In this document: piece by piece, positions 33,516-45,866 of the stretch
How positions within the stretch are numbered: position 1 is the stretch's first letter
Layout: each line of letters opens with the position of its first letter
Assembly: GCA_013368445.1 (NCBI GenBank)
Contig: JAACJO010000034.1
Span: forward strand, 1-64,000
Direction of reading: 5' to 3'
DNA: 64,000 nt
Source: Leucocoprinus leucothites
Lineage: Eukaryota; Basidiomycota; Agaricomycetes; Agaricales; Agaricaceae
Translations under genes and position numbers: made by a program
Notes under the pieces: model-generated
The model's database searches: none
The model's input: the letters and a program-made list of their open reading frames with translations, nothing else
What the model was told of the DNA's origin: nothing

Positions 33516-34292
33516 CCTATAGATTCTACTAAGGGTACCGTTTTGGGCTGTAGGAATGGTTAGTTCCTATGACCTAATTAGGCCTGATTTGAGCCTTTCC
33601 CTTATGTATGGCCAAAGTACTAATAAAGTACTTGGAAAATGCTTCAAAAACCCAGGGAATATTCTTTGGCTGGTGGGAACCAGATGTCGCTACCTGACGA
33701 TAGCTGGGCCCTTTCCTGCTGTTTCCCGATGTCTGTGATTGCTGCTGCCCACCTCCTCCCAAGTCACCTGACTCCCAAAATAGCCTCCCCCATTGTTTCT
33801 CATGCTTTTCCCTCCCGCCCCCCAGCATCCCTCCTCCCAAATAGCCACCCTTATTGTTTCCCATGCTCTCCCTTGGTGTCTCTCCTCCCGAACATGGTTC
33901 CCCACTGTTTCCCGCGCTCTTCCTTGGCATCCCTCCTCGCGAATAGCCTCCCTCGTTGTTTCCCGTACTTTTCCCTGGCATCTCTCCTTCCGAACACTGT
34001 TCCCCACTGTTTCCCATGCTTTCCCTTGGTGTCTCCCCTCCCAAATAGCCTTCCTTGTTGTTTCCCACACTTTCCCCTGGTGCTTTTCCTTCCAAACACC
34101 GTTCCCCACTATTTCCTGCACTCCCCTTCAGTGTCCCCTTTCCCACCACCATTCCCCATCATTTCCTGCATCTCTCCTCAGGCATCTTCCTGCCCAAACA
34201 GCCCCCTTCGCTGTTTCCACATCTCACCTCCTCTCCACACCCTTCCCATGGCTGTTCCCCTCACTTCCACTTCCTTCCTTCCCTTCAGTCAG
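33516..34292 (+). repeat. 0.8-kb repeat with 51-bp minisatellite, copy 1
   Basis: Inverted copy of 45867-46694. Starts ACCTATAGATTC, contains the small palindrome TAGGAATGGTTAGTTCCTA, then about six 51-bp units (roughly 33830-34130), of which CTGTTTCCC and CCTTGG are typical. Because 51 is divisible by 3 several frames stay open on both strands; these are not taken as genes. Confidence 0.85.
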
Positions 34293-34429
34293 CTGATCCA
34301 GCCTCTGCCACTGTTATTCGTTATTATATATTCCCCCTGTAGAAACACCTTATCAAATATATTCTAGCCAGTGGATATATGATATATTTCAGAATACCAT
34401 TTGTCATTTTGTCCCAACAAATCTACTGG
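34293..34429. other. short segment between repeat and LTR
   Basis: AT-rich, no gene and no clear purine tract before the LTR. Confidence 0.4.
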
Positions 34430-35772
34430 TGTGATGTGAAAACTGAAAATAAACAGGAAATACTAATATTTTCGCGATTTCACACTTAGTATTATAAAAG
34501 AATAATGCTATGCCTAAGAGCCCTATAGTGTATTAGTGGTGTAGCTACAAAGCTACTTACTAAGAAGTAATACAGTCAACCAATATGGCAGGTGAGACTG
34601 GTAATCTAGTACAGCTGTCCACTGTTGTGAACCATTCCAGGGATTCGAACCCTCGACTTCAGGACACCACATCACCAAATTACTGCTTTAGGACTTGAGG
34701 GAAACCTCTGTGCTGAGAACGATCCGAACAATCTAAAAATAAGGACCAAGGTCTAGAACTGGATCAGAAGAACCAATGGACCAGTTAACAGACAATGATC
34801 TGTGTTTTCCACATGTACAAGACAGGAACCTAGCTACCCTGCTGCTTAGCTACATCATTTCTGCACTGCTCAGTCATCCAACTGTACTGGCCAAGCAAAC
34901 CGATGGTCGCATTGACATGTCAGGGGTCCTCGGTTAAAGAAAATATCACAGCTGAAATGCTTACCCATGATTAAAAAAGGATTAATGAAAGAAACTCGCA
35001 TGGTAGCTACTCTGCTACCCATATGACAACCTAGTGATTGAACGGACCTACTGGTTGGTGTTGCATCGTAAAAGTATACCCAGTCGAATCCAGGACAATT
35101 CAGTCAATTTCTATTAGTCAATTTCGAGTCATACCTATTTCTTTCTAGAATATTTCGTCTATTTTCGTATCTCTCAAATAATATAAAAAGGGCCCGACAG
35201 CATGCAGATAGGCAAGGAATCCTACACCTCTGTAGTGCTATAGGGTGTGCAGACCACAAACTAAGCATTTGTCAAGTGAATAAGTGATCAACCTTCTAAG
35301 AGAACTCTAACAGGAAAGACTCCTACTAGTTAATCTAAGAAATATCCTAAGACGTCTCGAGTTCAACCTAGTGTCACAGCGAAGTAGCTACCAAGCTAAG
35401 AGGGCTTGTAGTTAAAGTGTATAGACCGCACCAGCACCAGTGTGTGACTGAGTGAGTGATTATAGACAAGGTCCAGTTGACCTTAGAGGGAGACAGAGAC
35501 AGCTTCAGGATAAAAGATCTTAGCTATAGAAGTCAACTAAGCGTCACAAACTGTGCACTTAGTCAGGATCCTAGTACAGTGTTTGAGAATTTCCCAAAGT
35601 AAATAAAACAGCATTTAGTTTCATCACACATTTCGCATTATTCAGCAGTAATTACATAAATCCTCATCAATTTCTCATACTTCCCCTCGAATTCATTAGA
35701 GGTTACATTCTAGCTACCTAGCTAGTACTCCACTTGACGTTATGTATATCCATAATTCAAAGAACCTCTACA
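34430..35772 (+). repeat. LTR-beta copy C, inverted relative to the others
   Basis: 1343 bp, TGTGATG...CCTCTACA, sense on the plus strand. Flanks ACTGG and CCGGT do not match, so either it is the 3' LTR of the fragment to its left or the site has been rearranged. Confidence 0.88.
34642..34650 (-). promoter_or_regulatory. B box in LTR-beta copy C
   Basis: GATTCGAAC here is the reverse complement of GTTCGAATC, an intact pol III B box at the same LTR position as in copy B. Confidence 0.45.
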
Positions 35773-36161
35773 CCGGTTCCTTGAGCACCACCCTCTACTA
35801 AGTGGCCTCTCGTTGAAAATGTTGATCATCCCACAGCGGTGCTGAAGCCAGGTCGAGTCAGGAGCCAAACAACCTTTGACGACTCTTGAGCTTGAGTGCC
35901 TGACAAGTGACTAATCAACGCCACTAGTTGACAGTGATTTCAGGACTCCAGAACGGCTAAAGTCATGCTGATAAACATCTTGTCAACTGAGCCTTGACAG
36001 AATATAATCAAACACTGTTCCTCAGTTATCATCATTGTTTAACTCAAGACTTTAGAGCTTGTATTTGTCAATGTAGAACAATGTAAACAGCTATATGAAA
36101 TCATAGTAGATGAGTACGATAGCAATTGATTAAGTATAATTATAACCCCATGAAAAAATTC
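35773..36161. other. no gene recognised
   Basis: About 390 bp between LTR-beta copy C and the next pseudogene. Confidence 0.4.
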
Positions 36162-37925
36162 TCATGCATTGTTCTCATTGTCACCACTCTCTTCACCAAC
36201 AGCAATGGCGCTCACATTTGAACATTGAGCAAGAGGGGGTAGCTGAGGCCTCACAGAGGCATTGGCTTTACCCTTAGCCTTCTTGGTAGGTCTTCCTTTT
36301 ACACTTGCAGGATCTTCATTCTCATCGGCTTGTTTACGCTTACCAGATTTCTGATGTGTTCCACCCTTGTCTGATCATGTCACCTTCTCTTTTGGAGGCT
36401 GAGCTTTGACCTTTGATTTGACCAGGTTCACCTGTGCAGGAGTCATAGAGTGCCAATGACACTCGCCATCCTGTAGAGCTTGGAGCAACATCATGACATT
36501 ACTCTTGCTCGAGATCCTAGCTGGAGGGGCAAACTTGACATTCTCTGGCCAGCCAATGAGCTCTATGCAGTGCGCAAGGTGAATATTGGAGTCATATTTC
36601 ACATATGACATCTGAACATCATCTCTATTCAATTTCTCCTCTGAATGTACCTGTGAGTTCCGACGGCACCCTTGATAGTGTTTGAATGCTTACTCAGTCC
36701 TTCCAAAATGACTCTGGCATATTCAGCTTGATAATCTGCGATTGTGACACCCTTTCCCCCTTCTATGTTCAGGTGAGAGAAAAGTTTTTGCAACATGTGA
36801 TACTTCCTCACCCTGTGCCCTGGCCACCGCAAATGCATCCAATTGATGTCCCATCTCAAGTGGTGTATGCTTGAAGACATCAACTAGAAATTCTTCCGCC
36901 CCACCGAATGTACCTGCACATGGTGGTGCCATGTCATTGACATGACCTCTGCTAGCCATTGTAAGACCGAGTGCTCCAGTGCGTTGGTTCAACCTCTCAA
37001 ACTAGATATATTGCTAATTCAATCTAATATGAAGATTATGACAAGATCGCACTCACCTCAGTATTTACGCAGTCCATGGTACACTGGAAATCAAGATTCG
37101 CTGCAAGGTTGCTTACTTGGGCACTGGTATGTTTCGTTGCACAATGTTTTTTCAAGGCCTCAATCATTTTCTTCTTCAATTTTTTCGTCAGTTTGTTAAT
37201 ATTAGGGTTTGCATTGATTGCTTCAAGAATTTCCTTGCCCCTGGCCTGTTCTCCAGCAGGATGATCTAGGTAACCATCAATAGTGCACCTACAAATGGTT
37301 GGGCTTATGCACCTTTGTTCAGTATCAGGCCCATCCAGTGGATTTTTGCATTGTGGAGTGAGACAGAACACTCATTCTTGTACACCCTCTTGCCTGTGAG
37401 CCTCGCACGGACTTGCAACTCCTTCTTGTTGTAAGTCTTTGCAATATCTTTAATCATCAATAGTTGTTTGTCTAACACCTCCTGAATAGCAGCCTCATAC
37501 TATGCATCATTCTCCCTCCATGCCAGCTTCATGTTCTTCCATGTGGCCACGTCTACTTTCTTCTTCTTGTGATTGTGGGTAGGGGGTATAACTGGTTGGA
37601 GGGGGTTCCTACCACTGTGTGTGCGAACGTCATATTCCCAGTCTTCCATACTGGTGTCTTCATCTGAAGACAACAATCAATCACTATCCGACAATGAAGA
37701 CTCTCCCTCATCATTGGATTTCTCATTGTCAGAGTCATCACTCGAGGAAGAGGATTCCTCGGCATTTGGTATAGCCAACGAGGGCTTGTCCATGACCACG
37801 GCAGCAGGAGGTTCATGCCTGACCGGCTGGTCAGCACTCAAACTGGTATTGGCTCCCTCAGTGTGTGTAACTGCAGTCTCATTGGAGACTGGAGATAGCA
37901 TTTGGTTGACCTGCAGCATTGTCAC
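36162..37925 (-). pseudogene. multi-exon gene of unknown family
   Basis: From the N-terminus: an acidic serine-rich part (EESSSSSDDSDNEKSNDEG), a basic stretch (HNHKKKKVDVATWKNM), RLTGKRVYKNECSVSLHNAK, a helical part, TGALGLTMASRGHVNDMAPP with EEFLVDVFKHTPLEM, then CIELIGWPENVKFAPP and a lysine-rich C-terminus ending TGA at 36162. In-frame stops (TGA at about 37674 and 36375, TAG near 37505) and frame changes near 37300 show it is dead. I recall repeated proteins with this order of segments in mushroom genomes but know of no assigned function. Part of it is probably interrupted by introns not resolved here. Confidence 0.55.
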
Positions 37926-38590
37926 CTCATCAATGCGTGTATTGTTGCTTGGTGATGTCCCACTGACGTTCGATGGTCATGAGTGCTCAATAGGCTCAAG
38001 CAAAATTCAAGATACCCACTTCTCTCCACCAGCTGGGTTTCCTGATCCCTCGATGGTGGACATTTGTTATAAGCCCCTACGGATGAAACGAGAAACTCAG
38101 GCAGGAGTTTGGATGGGAGGCCCTGATGCAAAAATCAGTTCAGAGGTTTTTTCTTCTTGGTTTTGCCTTTAATATTTTTGCTGACTTACGAAAACTAGTT
38201 AAACTCAGCTGGCCATTTCTCTTGATAGGCTGACAGTTGAGTGTGTACCGAGTAGCTCCCTTTGACCTAGTCTGCAATGGGTTGGTTTGATCCCTGTAGG
38301 TTCAATTTTTCCCCTTTTTTTCAGTTTATCTTTGCCAAACTCATGCTGCTTTCAAAGGTGCAATAGATATTCACCACCAGACCTGATGATAGTTATGTGC
38401 AATATTTACTGAGGCCCCATATAATATTCTGAAGAGCTAAATAAATTGTGTCCACAACTCAGTTTGGTGAGCCGATTCAATGAGAGCCAAGCATATGATG
38501 TGTGCCAGCATTCTGTGGCGTTATTTGGCTCACTCAGTCACATAAACTGGTAGCAGAAATTCATTCTCCTTTCTTTCTTTGTCTGTCACA
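37926..38590. other. no gene recognised
   Basis: Divergent upstream region between the minus-strand pseudogene and the plus-strand gene at 38591. Minus-strand frames in 37926-38131 might be an upstream exon of the former. Confidence 0.35.
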
Positions 38591-39853
38591 ATGCCTGTCT
38601 TCACTGTTCGTTCTCGCTCCCCTCCGTCCCTCTCGATGGAAAGCTCTAGTAGTAATTGCTCATACACTCCCTCAGTGTGCACCTCAACCTCTTCAGAGGT
38701 GGATGGTTCCCCTGTTCCTCGACAGGGTTATGTGCCACTCAAAGAGAGTGGTCTCACTGAAGAGGACCTAACATTTGATGGCAACTTGCTGACCCTCCTC
38801 ATGCAGCCTCTCATCCTCTCTGGCAGCGACTCAGATGATGATGTTGAGGTCAATATTATTCCCCCACCAACCATGGCCCACCGAGCTGAGGGTGTTGCAA
38901 GACAAGATCCCCTTGAAGCCGTGCTCTTGAGGAGCATCTATGGTGTGCCCCCGACCTCCCTCCATGGCAAGAAAGGCAAGAAGAAAGGCAAGAAAGCTCA
39001 GTTTGAGGCTTACAGTATGTGGTCTACCGTGGCCACAAGCCTGGTGTATATCAGGACTGGTTTGCTCGCATTTTCAGCCATGTTAACATGTCACTCACTC
39101 CCAAACCAGGGGTGCTGCAAGCAATCAGCTTGTAGGCTGTCGTGGTGCACAGGTCAAGGGGTACAAAACCCTTGGAGAGGCTCGAGAGCGTTGGAGCTGG
39201 GCCAAAGCTAATGGAATGGGTGGTTATGTTGATGATAAGAAAGTATCTTTTCCCTTCTCTTGTAGGACAAAATCTAAATGCCATTGATTATAGAGGTGTT
39301 GTTATTTGTGTTCCTGAGGATATCACTACCGCAAGCACCCCTTCATGGGCCCCTGCCTTCTTGCCACCCTCAGATCACTCCAATGGGTCTGATACTGACA
39401 TCAACAGCTACTTCACTGCACCCTCAACTCCAGAGCAGGGTGCTATGCCTCGAAAGGCTACCAGGACCTTGAAACAGGCAGATCAGCCCCTGTCAGCTCC
39501 CACAGGCAGTTCCTCCTCTAAGAGGACATGGTCTAAGGTGGCCATTTCCAAGGGCAAGAAAAAGGAAACTAGCCACCATTCCAATAAGTTGTAAGTGTTC
39601 CATTACCGAACTCAACTTATCTTAACTATGTCACCTTTTGTTCAGTACCTCAAGTGATGGAGCTATCACATGTGAATGTATGCACCATGCAAAGGAGTCG
39701 AATCCCTATCTTATTCGGAAGCCATTTCACCAAGGACTGATTGAACAGGCATGGGACCCACATGCCATTTCGTACTGTAACATCCCCCCTCGTTCTGATA
39801 CAGCACCAAAGAGGGGCTATAACACTGACAAGCAAACATTTGTTGTCATATGA
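38591..39853 (+). CDS. protein with RNase H1-type hybrid-binding (viroplasmin-like) domain
   Basis: Starts MPVFTVRSRSPPSL, serine-rich and acidic. Spliced exons then give the domain: 39016-39059 encodes YVVYRGHKPGVYQD, intron 39060-39109, and the next exon restores the Trp codon and continues QLVGCRGAQVKGYKTLGEA. This is the N-terminal RNA:DNA-hybrid-binding fold of RNase H1 (Caulimo_VI type), with its YRG-KPG-Y and GYKT-EA signatures. Introns 39223-39265 and 39591-39645 also keep frame. A serine-rich, basic tail ends at 39853. No RNase H catalytic domain follows. The join into 39016 is less sure: either an intron starting GTGCCC near 38943 or a 2-nt shift. Probably binds RNA or RNA:DNA hybrids; stand-alone copies are common in basidiomycetes. 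Confidence 0.7.
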
Positions 39854-41514
39854 GGTGAATGTCCAGGCATCTATTATGGAAGGTAGCACCCTTTTCTCTC
39901 TCTGTGGTGAGTCAAAGTGGCTGATGATCACATAGACAAGTGACTGTAGAAAGGGGGATAGGAAATGCCAACCACTGCAAGGTCTGGATTGAGCTGGCCG
40001 GTGATCATGCCCAGGCTGAGACCATCTTCACAGTGGCTTTTACAGAGAGCTTTGTAGATGAAATCTAATGAAAGTATTTTGTATCCCATGTTTTGGGATC
40101 CGACCTGTATATTTCGTGTATGCCTGAATTGAATTTTGCTGTTCCAATCTCCCACACCAACAAGTGCACAGATGAGCCAATCAGACCCCATCTCCTTCTC
40201 AAGTGACTAGACTGACATCTCTCCGGTGTCTTTGTGAGATCCCGAAATTAACTGAGATCTCAATCTTGATACATATGAATCAAGATTGCAGATCATGATA
40301 TCCAGTAGCCACTCAAGACTTGTGATATTTGAGAGTCAATGATAACGAATTTGACACTCATTGTGACACTGAATGAGCATTCAGACACCCAGAATACTAT
40401 CTCCAACCTAACACAGGCATTTGAGCAATAGGAAATTTCATGATAACAGCTGCAGTGTGTGGATAAACACAATCCAGGTGTATGATAGCATTGGCAGGCA
40501 TTGAGTTTCGCAAATCATTGAAGTGTCATTCATTGGATGAACATGATGTTTCCCCCACAGCACTACACCTGAAAGTGCAGTTGCCTTGCTGGAGGTAAAT
40601 GTTTCCAAAACACATATCACTAGAGAAATGAGCTATGTGCTCAGCGTTCTGTTTAAGCTTTGCAGTCCGTTTGATGGGTTGCTTGACTTCACTTGTTGCA
40701 GTGGAAACAAAACCATTCCATCAACTTCACCCAAATCAATGACATCCACTTAGATTGAGAAGTAGAGGTTATTGCTTTGGTGATTATGAGCTGAACTACA
40801 TGTGTTAATCAGTATGCCATGCCTGCCAGCCAATGTGCATTGCTCAACTGCCAATTGCAAAGTTGAAACTCAAATTATTGAGTATGACTCATGTCCAATC
40901 GGTCACCCTTGAGAGTTGCACTCGAGTGTGCTTAATTCTCAACAATGTATTCCTTCATTCTAGTAGCTCTCTTACGGTATGCATTGATATTCTTTAGGTA
41001 CAGTTGTTTAAGTCCTTGTTCATGCTGTGTTTCTGCAATGCCTGGATGGGTTGATGTTCAGATTGATGTACATATTGCCATTTGCTAGAGGGAATACAAC
41101 GCAGAATAAACATATCAACACAGGGATTTACATTTCTCCTTGTAAGGGGGTCTTAGATTCCATCATGTGTATCTTGTGCTGTTGCACTTGAGAGGACAGA
41201 CATCAACCGCAAAATCCAGATGGGAAATCTTGTGGCATCATGCATCAACAAGATACATCTACAGAGTATCTACAAAATAAGCCAAAATATCAAATAGACA
41301 CACAATTAGACAATATAGCGGTGATCTACATTTACCACTAGGCAGCAAACTTGTTCTAGGATGCAGCTTCTCATTTGGTGGATGCCTCTGTTATCCCTTG
41401 TTGAGTGTTGACCACACCCCATTGATTGATTTCCCATGCTGAGTTATTCCACCCCACTTTGATCCCTACCTTTGATCCCCCACCTTCATAGCCAAGGCTG
41501 ACCTCGTGCACACA
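39854..41514. other. 1.7 kb without a recognisable gene
   Basis: Only short frames on both strands. No repeats shared with the rest of the window were noticed. Confidence 0.45.
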
Positions 41515-44500
41515 ATGGCAACACGTTTCAAGAACTTAAACCACACTGGAAATGCTCCAGTCAAGGGCTGAACGTTCTTATCCAAGCACACCATGGTTGG
41601 GCAGGTTCGAGAAATCTGCACACTCAAGCGGAAGGACATGCATAATGAAATGGTGGAGGGACATTGTCGAGCGAAAAAACGACAAATGAGTAAGTATTTC
41701 ATGTAGACCACTCAAGTGAATTATAGCAAGCTCACATACCTTCAGAGGAGGAGGAGGACCATGAGCATCAGAAGCTCCGCAGGCTTGAGGTGCCCACTGA
41801 AGTGGGTGATGACTCTAACTTCAATGCCAATGATGTTCTAAGCAGAAGTGTCATCTTGCCCACTAGCCATGCAGGTGAAGAGTTCCTTGAAATCCTACTC
41901 AACAACTCTGATCCTGATTGGGAAGACGTCAAGGATGTGAATACAAAATGGTAGGGGTACATAATTTCTCTTGTTGATAAGTTGCTGAGTCCCTTTCTAG
42001 GCCCCCTCACTGAGAAGAAACTCAGAGGTGTTGTGATTTTATTGAATGGCAGAATGTTGGCTTTCGCATCCAACTCGGTGCGATGGTGAATGCGTACATG
42101 GTATGGGACACTCAATTGGGCAAGGCAGGGTTGGACAGGGGGGTGCCTCGACGTGGAGATGATGGTGACAAGGTCAACACTTGCCACATTGCAGGAGCAG
42201 TGGGAGGCAGGGTGGCCATCCAAGTGGTTGATGTTTTCTGTGAGTGTATTCGCCATTCTAGCACTTGTTGCTGACTTGGTGAATGACTAGGTACCTTCAC
42301 CTGTGAGACTGGTATACATGAAACTCAAGATGGAATTGCGCCTGCACTTGTAGGAATTGGTCTCATCCCTTGTGCTCCCTTCCGGCTGACTGTGGCTTTT
42401 ACAACATGAGTTATAGAGTTGTTTCACACTCAACATCTTCGCTGCCCACATCTTTCTGCACAGGCCTTTGTCAAGGGGCTTTGTGACCTTCACGGCAAAG
42501 ATTACCAGCTGTCTCTCTGGTGGCAGTTCAATATTTCTTATGATTTATTTCTCCAAATTAAAAATGAAGTATGCTCTCGGACTATGGCTGTCCTTAGCCA
42601 TTCCAGTGATTAGTGGCTCCACAATGCATGTCCCGCTTGCATGTATAAACTAGAGGGTGAACCTGCCCTGATATTCAGCATGCTTGTCACCATGGATGGG
42701 AATGACTCTCTCAAGTGAGTCGTATGCCGTTCCACTACAATGGATGAGGCAGGGGCCCCCATCTATAACAACGTTGAATTACCAGACTTGAGGAACGTCA
42801 GTGGAGACTACTACCTCAGCCATGAGCATGTCAATTGGTGGGTCAAAGGCTGAATTGGGGAATCCATTCAATCACTTCACTTGGAGAATAAGGAGGGCAA
42901 AAATCCATGTGCTTCACAATGGACAAACATGGTAAATGAGATGACAGCTCGAATGTGGGCAGTCTTTGATGAGACAGGAGTGTTCCTGGCACTCTGTCAC
43001 CACAGATTCACACTTGTAATTGCGGATATGGTATGCAGTGGTGAAATGTGAGTAATGCTCTCCTCATTAAACATCTATATTCACAATCTTGCAGGGCAAA
43101 ATATCCTCTTGTGGTTGTTGAAGCTCTTCTTGATGCATTTGGTGAGGGCATTGGGGGTGGATATGACATTGGCTGCAAGTTCAAAACCACGCTCGCACGC
43201 AGTGAGCTAGGAGATCATGCTCGAGCCCTGAAATATACTTCATTGGTTGGATCGTTCCATGGACACGTGCATAACTGGGTTTGCCAGCTATCACACCTTG
43301 CGACATATGTTAGAGAGATAGGTTTGGAAGACCTTGAGGGGTGTGAGTGGTTTTTCTCTAAATCAAATGCCTTAGCCACATCAACTCGACATGCGAGCAT
43401 GTATCATCAGAAGCAAAGTATACTTGAATACCTCAAGCATATGGATACCATGGAGACATCACAGAATCTCAGTCAGTCTTTTTCTTCTGTAATGTAGACT
43501 ATATTGATCAAAAGTCTTTATTGACCAGGTGAATTTCTTGTTCAAAACTATCGCCAGGCACTCAAGATCATCCATACGGAGCCTTTCCTCAAACAAAGAA
43601 TGGTGGAGGAAAAAATCTCAGACATCAAAGTATTTGAGGAGTGGCTGGAGGAAGAACGACAGTACCTGAAGAACCTTGGGTCTGAGCCAATTGAAGAGAC
43701 ACTGGCTATGGATTACTATCAGAGTCTTGTTGACTTGAAAGAGGCTAAGTTCGGAACCCTTAATTTTTTGTGACATATGACTTGCTGAGAGTCTGTTGAC
43801 AGACGGAGAGTCAGGGAAATCAGTGTGACTTTTCACCAATACAGCGGGCCATCGAATGATCAAGGTTTGTATTTTTGAACACCTATGGATGATGCCGCAA
43901 ACATTAATGTTATCCAAGGTGTAACTCTCTCAGCATCAACTCGGAAACCCACTCTGCTGCAACAGCAATGTCAAGCTGATGAACAGTATAAATGATGCAT
44001 GGAACGGGCTCATACTTTGCAAGGTCAATTAGGCCTTGAGTCGAAGTGGAAGAAGACATCGGAGGAGTATAAACATGCTGCAGAGCTTATGAGTAGGTGA
44101 TGGTATCAACAATGCCTTGACAAGCTTGAGTCTCTAGTTGTCTCGCAGATGTTTGAGCTTATGAAAATGAATATGTCTCAAACTGGTAGGTTCCTTTGTC
44201 TTTGTGATGTATGATCTCACATTTGAACCCTGTTCTGCCAGGGTACAAGCTTTGAAGACATATTGGCAAGGCACTTAAGTCTCGATTGCAAGCAATCACA
44301 AATGCTCTCAAGCACTACAATACTGCCACCACTGCTATGTCACCACCCCGTTGCTCACTCACTTGGAACGAGGTTGTTCAGTATGCATTCCTCTCTGAGT
44401 TTGATCTCCTCAAGGACTCCCACCAAGACATCTGGGAATGACCCTGGGCTTGTCCTTCTGGACGTGCCCTCATGGATCACTATTTTAAAATTGAGTGCAC

Positions 44501-44974
44501 ATGAGAAGAAATTACTCGGCTCAACATCGAGATTTGCCATGTCATCACTCACCTCCATGGTGAAGATCAGTTTCTTCATCATAAAACTGCTGAGCTGGTA
44601 CAACAAGACCCTCTTCTTGCTCACCAGGTTTCAAAGTATCATTTTCTGTGTCCATGCTTCCACAAGTTACACATGCACCATTTCGGCAAACTAGAGGACC
44701 TTCCAGGATTCTCAGGGACCCTGGTGCCAGGGACTGCTACTGACAAGACCCTGTATGATGGGAAATCTTCATGTGAGTGGTCATTGCCTTTGAACACTCA
44801 CACTCAGCTGATGGATTCACAGGTACTCTGTTGTCATCAGACTCGGGCATATCTGCTGTTCAAGAAGGTTTGTTCGAGGTGAAGGTAGGGGACATTGAGG
44901 AGGATGACGAGGACGAGGATGAGGACACACAGCTCACAGAAGGTCTTGATGCCTTGATTGCGATTGGTTATTGA
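41515..44974 (+). pseudogene. KDZ-family transposase, decayed
   Basis: Segments of the Kyakuja-Dileera-Zisupton transposase appear in order: QAFVKGLCDLHGKDY near 42460, CPACMYKLEGEPALIF then VTMDGND (Asp 42694), MVNEMTARMWAVFDETG, YPLVVVEALLDAFGEGIGGG with YDIGCKFKTTLA (Asp 43165), SLVGSFHGHVHNW, GLEDLEGCEWFFSKSNALA (Glu 43326 or 43335), and the C-terminal ALKSRLQAITNALKHYN and LPGFSGTLVPGTATD. It ends in an acidic tail at 44974. Stops of TGA and TAG type and frameshifts are frequent, and the cysteine-rich CxC2 region usually found before FRIQLG is missing. Such elements are large DNA transposons of basidiomycetes, sometimes found with TET/JBP genes; none is seen here. Confidence 0.85.
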
Positions 44975-45866
44975 AATGCTTCTAGTTTATTTCATTACAA
45001 TTCATTTTGCTAGTGTCACATCCGAGTCTTAAACCATGACCTGTTTGAAAGACTATACCTTAAGCAGGAAGACACTGGAACCACCATCCAGTGTCATTCA
45101 TTGAACTACTTTTTGTCAGTAAAATAAGAGAACTTGGTATACAATGAGTCGTGTCCCCTACCAGGAAGTGAAGGATGTTGGCCACTGTCTGCCAGATATG
45201 TCCAAGTTGATTATTATCAAGGCCACCTGGCTCTTGTCACCATTAGCATGTCTCATCATTATTAGCACACTGTACGACATACCCTATCAATCAATGATGT
45301 AGTTTGAATTGAACCAGCAGTCTAAAGATATATCACTCAGGTCACTTCTGGTGCACCTTGTCATCTATATTTTATCATTGAAACTGCAGCAACAATGACA
45401 GAATGACTATGTTAACTTAATCTGACTATAGGATTACAGACTTTACAGATACCAGGTCGGTGCTGATTAAACATGGGACCAGTTGCTCAGTTCCTGTGCT
45501 CAGATATTTCAAGGCCAGAATTCTGTTGGTGCCATCACTACACTATGTCAGCTAGTGGTGTTTGCTAGTCCCTCCACAGGCTCAACGGCCAGCACAGTAA
45601 TGCCAGTTGTTCAGCTCCTGACTTGGGTGTATTTTCAGGTGCCATTGTCAAAGTCGTCGTCATCACCAATGAGCATGGTGGTGGAATATTGAAGAGCTAA
45701 TGGACCACAGTGATAATAGCACAAAGTATTATATGACCATTGCATGAATTATGTATGTTCTATACTCTAAAATAGAATACACTGTTTCCTTCATCATTGC
45801 CCTCAACACTAAGCAGTTAACAAGGCAGGAAATCCCAGAGAACTATTGGCCACCCAGTAGGGACAG
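44975..45866. other. no gene recognised
   Basis: Spacer between the KDZ pseudogene and the LTR-beta element. Confidence 0.45.

Noticed and set aside
33574..34367. Long frames of 140-240 codons on both strands
   Set aside because: They are a by-product of a 51-bp minisatellite whose unit length is divisible by three; equal openness in several frames argues against all of them being genes.
41768..42256. 162-codon minus-strand frame
   Set aside because: Shadow of the KDZ pseudogene on the plus strand.
36000..45000. A TET/JBP dioxygenase gene, expected because such genes travel with KDZ transposons
   Set aside because: I looked for HxD...H and a following arginine in spliced and unspliced frames around the KDZ copy and saw none.
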